A stretch of DNA of 64,000 nucleotides from Pantanalinema rosaneae (GTDB lineage Bacteria; Cyanobacteriota; Cyanobacteriia; Leptolyngbyales; Leptolyngbyaceae). The position numbers and the translations under genes were made by a program. Positions 36,149-45,068 of this stretch are shown here, in pieces (position 1 is the first letter of the stretch; each line of letters opens with the position of its first letter). The stretch lies in contig NZ_JBLZFZ010000030.1 in the NCBI RefSeq assembly GCF_050753385.1, positions 23,617 to 87,616 on the forward strand, in the 5' to 3' direction. The notes beneath the pieces are model-generated. The model did not search any database, was not told the origin of the DNA, and saw only the letters and a program-made list of their open reading frames with translations.

Positions 36149-36493
36149 CTAAATTAATTCCGGTGTTTCCTGCAATACTCGATCAAATTCTCTTTGGTCA
36201 GGGTAAATTTGAAATACCTGATCCATGCCAGTAATTTCAAACAACATCCTGGCTTGTTCTCCCACGGAGCAGAAAAACACCTTACGACCAGTTCCCCGAG
36301 CTGACTTAAACGCTAAGACAAGCCCGCCTAACCCAGAGCTATCAATAAACGTAACATTCTGAAGATCAACCAGAACCCCCCTAGCTCCAGCTTCGAGACT
36401 CTCATGAATGTCATGACGTAGTTGATTCGCTTGTGGGCCATTCAAGATCCCAGAGGGTTGAATGACCTTAATCGTGGAAATCGTAGAGTCCAT
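36149..36493 (-). CDS. STAS-domain anti-sigma factor antagonist
   Basis: A STAS protein of about 114 aa starting MDSTISTIKVIQPSGIL. The phosphorylatable serine is in FIDSSGLGGLV. It is the natural substrate of the phosphatase at 34861-36012, with which it is convergent (136 bp apart), and of the kinase at 34210-34695. It is a paralogue of 10090-10440. A longer frame begins at 36511. No adjacent sigma factor gene is present, so the regulated partner is unknown. Confidence 0.9.
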   Translation of the reverse strand: MDSTISTIKVIQPSGILNGPQANQLRHDIHESLEAGARGVLVDLQNVTFIDSSGLGGLVLAFKSARGTGRKVFFCSVGEQARMLFEITGMDQVFQIYPDQREFDRVLQETPELI

Positions 36494-37005
36494 GTGTGAT
36501 CTAAGTCTCAACGTCGAGGATATTTCTCAAGCAGCAGAGCATTCAGCATAGCCTGTCAACGACTCAGCCGTAAGTGTGCAAGCATGATTTGGACAGAATC
36601 TATCGGCAATGTCACCCATCCAGCGCAGATTCGTCCTCAGTCTGCCATTATACTTACCCGAAATCCTATCGACAGTCCTCCGGAACGGCTCTTGTGTTTG
36701 AGAACTTTATAAAGAGTACCCAGAATAGTATTCAGATGAACGCTTATTTGTGAGCTCTTACAAGATATTAGTAGAGTTGCAGCGCTCTGCAAAGCCAAGC
36801 CTATTGATGTTGTTCTATGCCGTTGATATAGATTTTGAAATATATCTACCTCTAGACCTTTCTGCAAAGGTCTGATTAAGGTTGTAGAAGCTCTTTCGTT
36901 CACCCTGTCGATCGCGCACGAGAGAATAACAGTAGCCCGATCACCTGACCTCTGTAATAGTTCCTTTCTGTCCCCTAACATTTCTGCCCTTGGAAGTGAG
37001 CAACG
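36494..37005. other. About 510-bp intergenic region upstream of PBP2
   Basis: Serves as promoter region for the divergent STAS and mrdA genes. A 114-codon frame on the minus strand (36637-36981) has no protein-like features and no ribosome site. No palindrome or repeat stands out. Confidence 0.5.
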
Positions 37006-38769
37006 ATGGCGAATGGCATATCTGTCTCCAGAAGTCGATTAATTAACGTAACGCTGACCCAGCGATCCCGACGATCGTTGGCTCTACTGATCACAGCAAC
37101 CGCCCTTTTGAGTGCTTGTGGTCTCCGCTTAGTGCAATTGCAACTTGTACAGGGTGAATATCACCGCCATCGGGCAGAACAAAATCGGATTGCTTTGATC
37201 CCGATCGTTGCTGATCGGGGCAATATTGTCGATCGCAAAGGCCAACTCTTAGCTGCAAATCGCCTGTCTCGATCGGTCTATCTGCGTGCCCGCGAACAAT
37301 CTGAACAGGAGTGGCAACAGACTGTCCCCAGGTTAGCCAGCATCCTCAAAATTCCAGCCGCAGACATCCTGGCAAAACTGAAACAAAGCGGCTATCGCTC
37401 TGCTATGCCAGTTCGGATTAGCCGTAACCTCAGCCGTGACGCTTTTATTGCCTTAGCAGAAAAGTCTGAGCAGTTCCCTGGCGTAGAAATTCGGGCAGAG
37501 TCCAGCCGCTATTATCCCGAAAAGAATTTGGCAGCTCACGTTTTGGGTTATATCAGCGAAGCCACCCCGACCGACCTGAAGGCAAACCCCGATTACCCCC
37601 CCGGCATGATCGTTGGACAAATGGGCATCGAGCGGTTAGCCAACTCAGAGCTTCAGGGCGTTTGGGGTGGGCAGTTGGTTGAGGTAGATGCCACGGGACA
37701 GGAGATCAAAATCCTGGGCAAACGTCCCGCTCAATCGGGCAATCCCGTTCAACTGACCCTTGACCTGGAGCTACAGAAAACCGCAGAACGTGCCCTGGCA
37801 AACCGGCGGGGAGCCGTCGTGGTGATGAATGTGAAAACAGGTGGCATTCTTGCCCTGGCTAGCGGCCCCACCTTTGATCCCAATCTGTTCACCCGGAATA
37901 TTTCTAGCGCCGAATGGCAGCAGTTACAAAGCGCCGAAAATCCCTTTCTCAATCGAGCCTTACAGGGCTATCCCCCCGGCAGCACCTTTAAGGTCGTCAC
38001 AGCGATCGCGGGAATGCAGTCAGGCAAGTTTTCTCCCGACTCTCTGGTAGGAACCGCCGCCTACATTAACTTGGGGGGTCATCTATTCCATGAACATGGC
38101 GGGAGTGGGTATGGAGTCATTGGCTTCCGCGATGCCCTGGCATTTAGTAGCAATACGTTCTTCTATCAGGTTGGGTTAACCACAGGCCCCGAAGAGATCT
38201 CTAAATGGTCTCGCAAACTGGGGATCGGGAGCTTGACCGACTTGAAGTTAGATGGCGGTAGTCATGGGATGGTGCCTACACCGGCTGAGAAAGAACAGCT
38301 ATTTAAAGAACAATGGTATGGAGGCGATACGGTCAGTATGTCGATCGGGCAGGGACTTGTGCAAACAACCCCCCTGGAATTAGCAGTAGTGTACTCTGCG
38401 ATCGCCAATGGCGGCTGGCGCGTCAAACCCCATTTGATGACCAGTCAAACCAACACGGCTGCCAAGAAACCTGAAAAAATTGGGTTGAATCCGGATGTCC
38501 TAGCCGTCGTGCGGGCGGGATTAGCTGCCGTTGTACGGGAGGGCACCGCTCGGCAACTGAGTGATGGCTCCATCCCATTAACCGCCGGAAAAACCGGAAC
38601 GGCTGAAGTCTTAGGTCAACGGGATAATGCACTATATGCCGGATTTGGCCCGGTCGATAAACCGGAGATTGCCGTCGCTGTGGTCGTCGAGAATGGGGGG
38701 TATGGCGCTGAATCAGCGGTTCCGATCGCCCATCAACTCTATAAAACCTATTTCAAAGCTAAGAAGTAG
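37006..38769 (+). CDS. mrdA: Penicillin-binding protein 2 (peptidoglycan transpeptidase)
   Basis: A 587-aa class B PBP that cross-links peptidoglycan during side-wall elongation with RodA/MreB. It has an N-terminal signal anchor (SLALLITATALLSACGL, about residues 26-42), the dimerisation domain (VADRGNIVDRKGQLLAAN), then the transpeptidase domain. Catalytic Ser326 is in PPGSTFKVVT, SxN is in FSSNTFF, and the KTG motif is Lys529 in AGKTGTAEV. All are intact. Length fits PBP2 (mrdA) better than FtsI. No rodA or mre genes are adjacent. It is convergent with the YihY gene, 12 bp apart. Confidence 0.92.
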   Translation: MANGISVSRSRLINVTLTQRSRRSLALLITATALLSACGLRLVQLQLVQGEYHRHRAEQNRIALIPIVADRGNIVDRKGQLLAANRLSRSVYLRAREQSEQEWQQTVPRLASILKIPAADILAKLKQSGYRSAMPVRISRNLSRDAFIALAEKSEQFPGVEIRAESSRYYPEKNLAAHVLGYISEATPTDLKANPDYPPGMIVGQMGIERLANSELQGVWGGQLVEVDATGQEIKILGKRPAQSGNPVQLTLDLELQKTAERALANRRGAVVVMNVKTGGILALASGPTFDPNLFTRNISSAEWQQLQSAENPFLNRALQGYPPGSTFKVVTAIAGMQSGKFSPDSLVGTAAYINLGGHLFHEHGGSGYGVIGFRDALAFSSNTFFYQVGLTTGPEEISKWSRKLGIGSLTDLKLDGGSHGMVPTPAEKEQLFKEQWYGGDTVSMSIGQGLVQTTPLELAVVYSAIANGGWRVKPHLMTSQTNTAAKKPEKIGLNPDVLAVVRAGLAAVVREGTARQLSDGSIPLTAGKTGTAEVLGQRDNALYAGFGPVDKPEIAVAVVVENGGYGAESAVPIAHQLYKTYFKAKK

Positions 38770-38781
38770 GAATTCTGACCA

Positions 38782-39849
38782 TTAACGCCGTCTCTGGCGA
38801 CGGGAGCGCTGAGAACTGCGTCCGAATCGGCGGGTTAAGCCTGCGATCGTCTGCCAAACCTCCTGGGACTGGCGATCGCGGCGTTGGCGGCTGGCATGAG
38901 GGGACACCGGGCGATCGCTGGTTGGGTCAGTCTCTTGATCCGCTCTGGCTTTCGGCAATCGCACAGCATGTTTACTGGGTTCGATACTCTCCCCGTAGTA
39001 TTTGGCATAAATTTGCGTGAATTCTGCGCCAAACAAAATGATTTGGGCGGAATAGAATACCCAAATCAATACGATCACTAAAGAGCCCGCCGCTCCATAA
39101 GTGGAATTGATGCCACTATTTCCTAAATACAAACCAATCAGAAATTTACCAATATTAAATAACAACGCTGTAAATGCCGCTCCTACCCACAAATCTTTCC
39201 AGCGAGCCTGAACATCGGGTAAGAATTTATAGATTGCTGCAAACAGTAAGGTGATGAAACCAAAGGAAATGGCAAAGTTTAGGATTTCCCCAAAAATCAC
39301 ATAACCCGGAATCAAGCTACCAAAGAAGTTACCCATAGCGGCTAAGGCGGCGGATAACACCAGGGAGACTAATAGTAAAAATCCCAGTACCAGCACCATT
39401 GCAAACGATAAAAACCGGGATTGCAGAAAGCTTTTGACAGCGGCTCCTGGCTTTGGTTTAACTTCCCAAATTGTATTGAGCGCATCCTGTAATTGTCCAA
39501 ATACGCCTGTAGCTCCAAAGAATAGGGCACCAATCCCCAAAATCGTTGCCAGTGTTCCTCCAGAACCCGGTTTTTGGGTGTTTTGCAGCATAGTTTGGAT
39601 GATCTCTGCCCCCTCCCGACCGACTAATCCCTGGATCTGCCCAATAATTTCGCCCCGCGCCGCTTCTTCACCAAACACTGCTCCCGCGATCGCGATCGCA
39701 ATCAGCAACAATGGTGCCAGGGAAAAGACTGTATAGTAAGCCAATGCGGCTGCCCACAGAGAAGCTTTATCTTCATTCCACTCATTAAATGTCTCTTTTA
39801 ATAATGCGAGAACACCTTTACCTTTCCGCTTCATAAAATATGCGATCAT
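38782..39849 (-). CDS. YihY/BrkB family inner-membrane protein
   Basis: A 355-aa polytopic protein with about six transmembrane helices. The family opening ETFNEWNEDKASLWAAALAYYTVFSLAPLLLIAIAI is recognisable (positions about 20-55), together with LNTIWEVKPKPGA and the late YGAAGSLVIVLIWVFYSAQIILFGAEFTQIYA. The old name ribonuclease BN is a misannotation; the role is unknown, perhaps envelope transport. The last 60 residues form a very basic Arg/Ser/Gln tail (RSSQRSRRQRRR) not typical of the family core. ATG 39834 (MKRKGKG) is an alternative start. Confidence 0.88.
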   Translation of the reverse strand: MIAYFMKRKGKGVLALLKETFNEWNEDKASLWAAALAYYTVFSLAPLLLIAIAIAGAVFGEEAARGEIIGQIQGLVGREGAEIIQTMLQNTQKPGSGGTLATILGIGALFFGATGVFGQLQDALNTIWEVKPKPGAAVKSFLQSRFLSFAMVLVLGFLLLVSLVLSAALAAMGNFFGSLIPGYVIFGEILNFAISFGFITLLFAAIYKFLPDVQARWKDLWVGAAFTALLFNIGKFLIGLYLGNSGINSTYGAAGSLVIVLIWVFYSAQIILFGAEFTQIYAKYYGESIEPSKHAVRLPKARADQETDPTSDRPVSPHASRQRRDRQSQEVWQTIAGLTRRFGRSSQRSRRQRRR

Positions 39850-40290
39850 TATAGGCTACGCTAAAGCTATTTTTTATGACAATAATCAAATTCACATCAT
39901 ACTTAAGGACGATTCATTTACTGTTCGTCATCTGTCATTAGAAATAAGTTAAACAGCGATTCACATATTATTGATAACGACTTTTAATTCAAACCAGATA
40001 AATTTGGTCTAATTTTTCTTAGCACTAATTCGCTTTAAAGTTTTCTATCCAATCTAAAAATAGCGATAGCTAAATCAAGCCTTGATAGAGGATCAATCCT
40101 TTGATGGAGGATCTATCCTTTCTCCAGATAGAGCGAAAAGTTAAATTTCAGAGATTAGTCTGGAAGCATCTCTAAAACAGTGCATCTAAGTCTTAGTGCA
40201 TCTAATTTTCTAGACTATCTGGCATTGAGTTTTATGCCAGTTTATCTAAATAGTTTCAATGAATTTCTTGACGAGTTCTGGATTTGAAAA
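39850..40290. other. 441-bp AT-rich divergent intergenic region with tandem operators
   Basis: No ORF. It holds two 19-bp tandem units (40082-40119) containing AGGAT-N2-ATCCT palindromes, and two direct copies of AGTGCATCTAA (40179-40189 and 40195-40205). Both sets sit between the YihY gene and the 40291 gene and are likely regulatory. Confidence 0.55.
40082..40119. promoter_or_regulatory. Tandem 19-bp units with AGGAT-N2-ATCCT palindromes
   Basis: TTGATAGAGGATCAATCCT (40082-40100) and TTGATGGAGGATCTATCCT (40101-40119) differ at two positions. Each includes a 5+5-bp palindrome. The 19-bp period puts the two palindromes just under two helical turns apart, which would suit cooperative binding by a dimeric regulator. 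Confidence 0.45.
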
Positions 40291-40929
40291 ATGGCAAATA
40301 TTAACGAGCGCGACTATAACCGTGAACCTGGCAGACCTTTGCCTGGACAAGTAACAGGAACTAACGAAGTTCCTAGCCATCGGGAAGCAGCTTCCAGACA
40401 GGCAGCTTACCACAATGGCTACGTTCAAGGTCGGGATAAGGGTTATGTACGGGGTCGAGATTATGAACGACAGTACGATCGCGACCTGGAAGCTCGGGAT
40501 AACGAAAATGCTGGTCGGGGATTATTGCTCGGCATTCTGCTAACCGCTTTAGTGGCGGCGACCGCCGGGGCAGTTTTTCTGCTGAACCAACGCGATCGCA
40601 CCGCTCCCTCTACTCCCCCGATCGTGATTCCCAGAACCTCACCGAACACCACTCAACAACAGCAACAACCCCAAATTAGAGAACGGATTATTGAACGCGA
40701 TCGGCTGGTTCCTGTGCCCCAAAGTCCGGCTCCTAACCCCAACGTGAACATTACCGTACCACCGGCGACCCAATCGGCTCCCAGTTCTCAGGCTCCGGCT
40801 CCCCAAGCTCCAGCCGCCCAACCGCAGGGAACTATTACCAGCCCGACCAATGATGATGCGGAAACAACGCCATCTACACCAGAGAATGGCACCACCGACA
40901 CCCAATCTGGCACAGGTAGCGAATCCTAA
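40291..40929 (+). CDS. Single-pass membrane protein with Pro/Gln/Thr-rich extracytoplasmic tail
   Basis: 212 aa, not recognised. Residues 1-75 are charged, with a GYVQGRDKGYVRGRDYERQ repeat-like stretch. One transmembrane helix (LLLGILLTALVAATAGAVFLL) follows at about 73-93. The rest is low-complexity: Gln-rich, an ERIIERDR coiled segment, then Pro/Ala/Thr/Ser to the end. It is likely a membrane-anchored periplasmic linker or cell-wall spanning protein with the charged end in the cytoplasm. ATG 40291 lies in a region with tandem operator-like repeats. A hairpin terminator follows. Confidence 0.75.
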   Translation: MANINERDYNREPGRPLPGQVTGTNEVPSHREAASRQAAYHNGYVQGRDKGYVRGRDYERQYDRDLEARDNENAGRGLLLGILLTALVAATAGAVFLLNQRDRTAPSTPPIVIPRTSPNTTQQQQQPQIRERIIERDRLVPVPQSPAPNPNVNITVPPATQSAPSSQAPAPQAPAAQPQGTITSPTNDDAETTPSTPENGTTDTQSGTGSES

Positions 40930-40955
40930 TCACTCCCCTCTTTAGCTATCTCTTG

Positions 40956-40988
40956 CACTCTCCGTCTCTAGTAGACTGAGGGTGTTTT
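40956..40988 (+). terminator. Rho-independent terminator
   Basis: CACTCTC (40956-40962) pairs with GAGGGTG (40978-40984) through one G-U pair. GTCT/AGAC extends the stem after one mismatch around CTAGT. TTTT follows. It lies 27 bp after the stop of the 40291 gene. Confidence 0.65.
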
Positions 40989-41413
40989 GCTATTAAAGGA
41001 GTTTTTTCCGGAACCTCCCCTTCAGCGTATGAAGTCCTGATTAAGCAATGGGAGGAGTTTTGTATATATTGTGTTTTTTCTAACAGAGGGTCATACCCCA
41101 CATCTGCCTGAGGGCTAATATAGGTAAGCAACCTCTGAGCGTAGTCTAATGAATGGTTAATCTATTGATGATCGTTATTCCTACGACTCAGTGATCCAGG
41201 TCACTTAGGTATGGATTATTACCTAATACGATCGGGATATCTATCGGCAAGCGGAACTTCGGAGGCAATTTTTGCATCGAAGTTAGGAGAGAAATCTCTA
41301 CCATTGCTTGCATAACCGGGCAGCTACCCTCTAAAGTTAGAGCCAAATACTATCTAAAATTTCCGCCATAGGCAAATTCGACCCTAGTCCCTGGCTTGGG
41401 GGTTTTAATTACT
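40989..41413. other. About 425-bp intergenic region upstream of the 41414 gene
   Basis: Contains a CRP-like box GTGATCCAGGTCAC (41191-41204) and, 4 bp later, an NtcA-like GTA-N8-TAC (41209-41222). The remainder is AT-rich. No supported ORF: the 11-codon frame from 41048 is too short to call. Confidence 0.5.
41191..41222. promoter_or_regulatory. CRP-like box beside an NtcA-like box
   Basis: GTGA-TCCAGG-TCAC (41191-41204, flanked A/T for AGTGA...TCACT) and GTA-TGGATTAT-TAC (41209-41222). The NtcA pattern alone is common by chance. I see no well-placed TAN3T -10 box about 22 bp downstream. Confidence 0.35.
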
Positions 41414-42700
41414 GTGAGTACCTGGATAGCCCATACCACTAGACCACTTGAGCAGGAAGAGCAACAGCTATATGATCATTTGCTGAACCTGGTTCAGACT
41501 GAATTGCCCAGTCAATTAGTTCAGCGTTTTCGAGCATTATTCGTTGATGGGGTTGGTTACCCAGATGCCGAAATTGCCAGAGCGCTCGACAAAATTGCCG
41601 CATCTAAACTGGCAGACCAAGAATTTCGCTATGTTCTGAACCGTTGCTGCCATATCTTGATTAACCGTTGGCAAACCCGCCCACAGTTTCAAGCCCATAT
41701 TCCTGAACTGATCTCGGTTTTTGAAGCGGCACCCTCACGGCATGTGTTTGAAATTTCTCGTTCGCGATCAGTACGCCGCCTGCGAGAACAGGTAAAAACC
41801 TTTGTAGATAGCGAACAATACCTGACGTTGCGACGGCTGGCTCAGGTGATTGGTCAAAGTGCTGAAGGTAATTTTAGCGGCAGCGAACCGTTGGGAGGGT
41901 TAATCCGGCGCTATCCCTATTTATATGAACATTGCTTGTTGGCAGAGGGCAGTACCTACGAACAGCAACAAACCATTCAAGAATTGAAGTTCAAAGCCCA
42001 GCGACGGTATGAGATTGATTTATCTCAATATGTCACCTATCAAGTGCGCCGATCGCAAATTGTTCGCCATAATTCTCCCGAAGCTGCAAACCGGGTTCTG
42101 CAACCGATTAAGAATCCGACCTTGTTAAGCGATCGCGAACTATGTGGGGCATTAAAACATTATGTCGGACGATCGCAAGGTTCCTGTTCCTATCGCGATC
42201 TAGCACAGCGCTTTACCTCGCATACCAACCAGGTTTCTTCCTTTGGGGCGTTTAAAGATAGCCTTTATCAGTACATTACGGCTTCCGTTGATCCAGAGTA
42301 TGGCAAGCGGCAGTTCAATAACCAACTGTATACGCAGCTTAAGAATACGCTACCAGAGAACAATTCACAGAAACTGAATGACTTTTTGTTAGTTAGAACC
42401 TGTAGTCAGTTACTCAATTTCCTGGTAGTTGAAAGTTCCCATAAACCAGAACACTTTGTATTTATTGATCTGGTGTCTAATATCGGTCCAATTTGGGCAA
42501 CCGGACTATTGCTAAAAATTGTGCTGATTTGCCGTAAGGTTAAACCCTATTTGGAAAAACGCTTTTCGATTTTGTTTAGTCACTATGAGTCCAGCCGTCG
42601 AGATGCGGTATTATGGTTAGTCCAGGCAATGGAACATCTAAATGTAGCGTTGAGTACCAATTTCAGTACAATGGATCTTGCCTTAATCAACCAGTGGTAA
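41414..42700 (+). CDS. Unknown soluble protein upstream of rpsU
   Basis: A protein of about 428 aa with no domain I can name. It is helical throughout and has no signal peptide. Distinct stretches are ILINRWQTRPQFQAHIPELI, SRSRSVRRLREQVKTFVDSE, YEIDLSQYVTYQVRRSQIVR and, near the C-terminus, HFVFIDLVSNIGPIWATG. A cytoplasmic helical-repeat protein is likely. I prefer the GTG at 41414 (STWIAH), with GGGGG upstream. TTG 41396 is the longer choice. It is followed 197 bp later by rpsU in the same direction, possibly on the same transcript. Confidence 0.75.
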   Translation: MSTWIAHTTRPLEQEEQQLYDHLLNLVQTELPSQLVQRFRALFVDGVGYPDAEIARALDKIAASKLADQEFRYVLNRCCHILINRWQTRPQFQAHIPELISVFEAAPSRHVFEISRSRSVRRLREQVKTFVDSEQYLTLRRLAQVIGQSAEGNFSGSEPLGGLIRRYPYLYEHCLLAEGSTYEQQQTIQELKFKAQRRYEIDLSQYVTYQVRRSQIVRHNSPEAANRVLQPIKNPTLLSDRELCGALKHYVGRSQGSCSYRDLAQRFTSHTNQVSSFGAFKDSLYQYITASVDPEYGKRQFNNQLYTQLKNTLPENNSQKLNDFLLVRTCSQLLNFLVVESSHKPEHFVFIDLVSNIGPIWATGLLLKIVLICRKVKPYLEKRFSILFSHYESSRRDAVLWLVQAMEHLNVALSTNFSTMDLALINQW

Positions 42701-42897
42701 GGATCAGGGTTGGTAGAGCCGAGGGCGATAAAATTCTGGTAAGGAAGACCGGAAAGACCGGTTTATACTAACAGATTTTATGCTAATGTGCAGATATCGT
42801 CCCTGAGTAGTCTGTCGGCGCTCTGTTTGGACGGCATTTTTTTGAACAATTGTCCTAACACAATTACTAAACAGTCTTCTCGGAGAGAGTAGTAGGA

Positions 42898-43077
42898 ATG
42901 ACCCAGGTAGTTCTTGGCGAAAACGAAGGAATTGATTCTGCCCTGCGGCGTTTCAAGCGCCAGGTATCTAAGGCAGGAATTTTAGCAGATCTCAGATCCC
43001 ATCGGCATTTTGAAACCCCACTGGAAAAGCGCAAGCGCAAAGCGATCGTGGCGCGGCGTAAGAGACGCTACAACTAA
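42898..43077 (+). CDS. rpsU: 30S ribosomal protein S21
   Basis: The ATG at 42898 opens a 59-residue frame ending TAA at 43077: MTQVVLGENEGIDSALRRFK, then RQVSKAGILADLRSHRHFET and a Lys/Arg-rich end (KRKRKAIVARRKRRYN). This is bacterial S21 (bS21), which sits near the 3' end of 16S rRNA in the 30S subunit and aids initiation. It has the normal length and basic tail. GTAGGA lies just upstream of the start. A short hairpin follows at 43105. Confidence 0.95.
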   Translation: MTQVVLGENEGIDSALRRFKRQVSKAGILADLRSHRHFETPLEKRKRKAIVARRKRRYN

Positions 43078-43104
43078 TTGCTTAAATATTGCTTATAACA
43101 TAGG

Positions 43105-43127
43105 GGTGTGTAAAATACACCTCCTTT
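43105..43127 (+). terminator. Possible terminator of rpsU
   Basis: GGTGTGT (43105-43111) and ATACACC (43115-43121) form a 7-bp stem with one G-U pair and an AAA loop, followed by TCCTTT. The short U-run makes it moderate. Confidence 0.5.
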
Positions 43128-43179
43128 AATTGCTAGACTGGCGCTACTCTAACTTAGGGCAGCGCCACTTTAATAGAGA

Positions 43180-44046
43180 CTAGAATCGCTGGAGTAAGAG
43201 GTTATAGGTCATGACAGACTGAACGCCAGACGGACTATAGGCACCGACTACGGGAGCCGCATACCGGGAAAGGGCACTGGCAACCAACGCAATATGGCGA
43301 TCGGCAACGGCTAATCCATGCGTAGGATCGTAGCCGCGCCAGCCCGCCCCCGGCAGGTAAACCTCTGCCCAGGCATGGAGATGACGATCGGTAGTATCTA
43401 TATCTCCTTCTTGATAACCACTGACAAATCGCGCCGGAATCCCCACAGCCCGACAAACCTCCATAAACAGTACGGTATAGTCCCGGCAGGAACCTTGCTT
43501 CTGAGTCCAGGTGATGCTGGGTGGATGGGGATGCCCATTATCCCGCACTTCCTGAGTACAGGATGTATAGATTAACTGGTTCAGTTCGCTCAAAAAGCGG
43601 ATAGTATTGCCATCCACCTGATACAGAATCTCCTGGGCAAGTTGCTGCGCGATCGGATCTAATCCGCTCCCCGTGTAAGCCAGTTGTGAGCCCATTAGGT
43701 AAGGCTGTAACTGTCCTAATAGTGACGCTGGATAATCGATCGGTAATTGGGCTGCCCAGGGTTCGATTAAATAGATAAACGGATTCTCTTGATAGGTTTC
43801 CACCTGCAATAGGGTTTGGATCGTCAGGGAGGTGGTCGGTTCACGATCGAACCAGACTTTGATCAACGGATTGCCATCTAGATCGACGATCGCTGACTCC
43901 TGCTTGGGGATGGGGGAAACTTGCAGGGAGAACTGCTTTAAAGCTTGTGTGTGGTCACTCCGGGGACGTAGCCGGATGATATGGGGTTGCAGGGTAACGG
44001 GTTGGTCGTAGGCGTAATGAGTTGTATGACTAATCTGATACAGCAC
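43180..44046 (-). CDS. Transglutaminase-like cysteine protease family protein
   Basis: 288 aa. The N-terminal beta domain starts LYQISHTTHYAYDQPVTLQP, as in bacterial transglutaminase-like proteins. The core has the full triad: Cys in KQGSCRDYTVLFMEVCR, His in RHLHAWAEVYLPG and Asp in YDPTHGL. It probably acts as a peptidase or amidase on peptides; the substrate is unknown. It is the last gene of a three-gene minus-strand operon with an alpha-E protein (17 bp upstream) and an ATP-grasp protein, a combination conserved in many bacteria. Confidence 0.9.
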   Translation of the reverse strand: MLYQISHTTHYAYDQPVTLQPHIIRLRPRSDHTQALKQFSLQVSPIPKQESAIVDLDGNPLIKVWFDREPTTSLTIQTLLQVETYQENPFIYLIEPWAAQLPIDYPASLLGQLQPYLMGSQLAYTGSGLDPIAQQLAQEILYQVDGNTIRFLSELNQLIYTSCTQEVRDNGHPHPPSITWTQKQGSCRDYTVLFMEVCRAVGIPARFVSGYQEGDIDTTDRHLHAWAEVYLPGAGWRGYDPTHGLAVADRHIALVASALSRYAAPVVGAYSPSGVQSVMTYNLLLQRF

Positions 44047-44063
44047 AACGGGGATCTATTGTC

Positions 44064-45026
44064 CTAACTTAAGGGTTCCAAGGCAAAGAAAGTTTCAAAG
44101 ATTTTTTCCCCCACATCATTCATCCGAGATTGCAAGTTATCCAAGAATTCATGCAGCCCAGTTTGGACAATATCGTCGATCGTCAGGTAATCCAGATCCG
44201 TTCGCAGTCGCCCTAAAACTCGTTCGATTGGAGTCCGCCAGGTGCCCACCGGAGTATCCGTAATGTGGTGCAGGGATTGCTCAGCCCGAGTGATGCAGGA
44301 ACGAACCGATCGGGGAAATTCTTGATCCAGAATGAGAAATTCTGCAATTTCGGTTGGCTCAATCCGGTGTAGCCCCCGTTTACGATACATCTCGTAAGCA
44401 CTGGCAGACTTAAGCAGTGCCATCCATTGTAGTTGGTCTAACGTGCCGCCAATGTCTTTGACTGATGGCAGCAGAATAAAGTATTTCACATCCAGAATCC
44501 GCGCCGTTTTATCCGCCCGTTCAATCAACCGCCCAATTTGACCAAAGTGCCAGCCTTCATTGTGGGTCATGGTGGCATCCATCAATCCAGCGAACAAATG
44601 GCTGGCTTGCTTCACGTCATCAAAAAATTTGACGACTGTCCCCAAGTCACTCAACGATTGCGATTCCGCCGCTTCCGTCACCATCAGGTAAAAGGAATTC
44701 ACCTGCTGCCACATTTCCGAGGAGATAATTTCCCGTACCGATCGGGCATTTTCCCGCGCTGCCCGGAGGCAAGACAGGATCGAGTTGGGGTAATCCTTAT
44801 CAAAGGTAAGAAATTGCACCACGTTTTCGGCACTGGCATCACCGTAGCGTTTCTGAAACAACGGTAAATCACCACTGGTCAGAATTAGCGGCTCCCACTG
44901 TTGCGCCGTCCCGGCGGGAGAATCTAATAACAGGTTAATATTCACTTCCACGAAGCGGGCAACATTTTCCGCCCGTTCAACATAGCGATTGAGCCAGTAG
45001 ATGGAATCAGCAACGCGACTGAGCAT
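44064..45026 (-). CDS. Alpha-E domain protein
   Basis: A 320-aa all-helical protein of the alpha-E (DUF403) family. It begins MLSRVADSIYWLNRYVERAE, which is diagnostic, and continues with ENVARFVEVNINLLLD, LSCLRAARENARSVREIIS and IGRLIERADKTARILDVKY. Function is unproven. The family is almost always encoded with a circularly permuted ATP-grasp ligase and a transglutaminase-like protein, as here, and a peptide-ligation or modification role has been proposed. Its leader on the minus strand is pyrimidine-rich, opposite a purine tract (45028-45068). Confidence 0.9.
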   Translation of the reverse strand: MLSRVADSIYWLNRYVERAENVARFVEVNINLLLDSPAGTAQQWEPLILTSGDLPLFQKRYGDASAENVVQFLTFDKDYPNSILSCLRAARENARSVREIISSEMWQQVNSFYLMVTEAAESQSLSDLGTVVKFFDDVKQASHLFAGLMDATMTHNEGWHFGQIGRLIERADKTARILDVKYFILLPSVKDIGGTLDQLQWMALLKSASAYEMYRKRGLHRIEPTEIAEFLILDQEFPRSVRSCITRAEQSLHHITDTPVGTWRTPIERVLGRLRTDLDYLTIDDIVQTGLHEFLDNLQSRMNDVGEKIFETFFALEPLS

Positions 45027-45027
45027 A

Positions 45028-45068
45028 AAGCAGATGGGGAGGATGAGGGGATAGGGAAGTAGGAGGGG
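45028..45068. repeat. Purine-rich intergenic tract
   Basis: GCAGATGGGGAGGATGAGGG, then GATAGGGAAGTAGGAGGGG, filling the 42-bp gap between the alpha-E and ATP-grasp genes. Same class as 8205, 21960, 23922 and 63897. Confidence 0.5.

Noticed and set aside
36637..36981. 114-codon frame on the minus strand upstream of mrdA
   Set aside because: No ribosome site, no domain-like pattern, and it occupies the expected promoter region.
41209..41222. NtcA box GTA-N8-TAC as proof of nitrogen control
   Set aside because: This six-base pattern is expected many times by chance in 64 kb and no suitable -10 box lies at the right distance.
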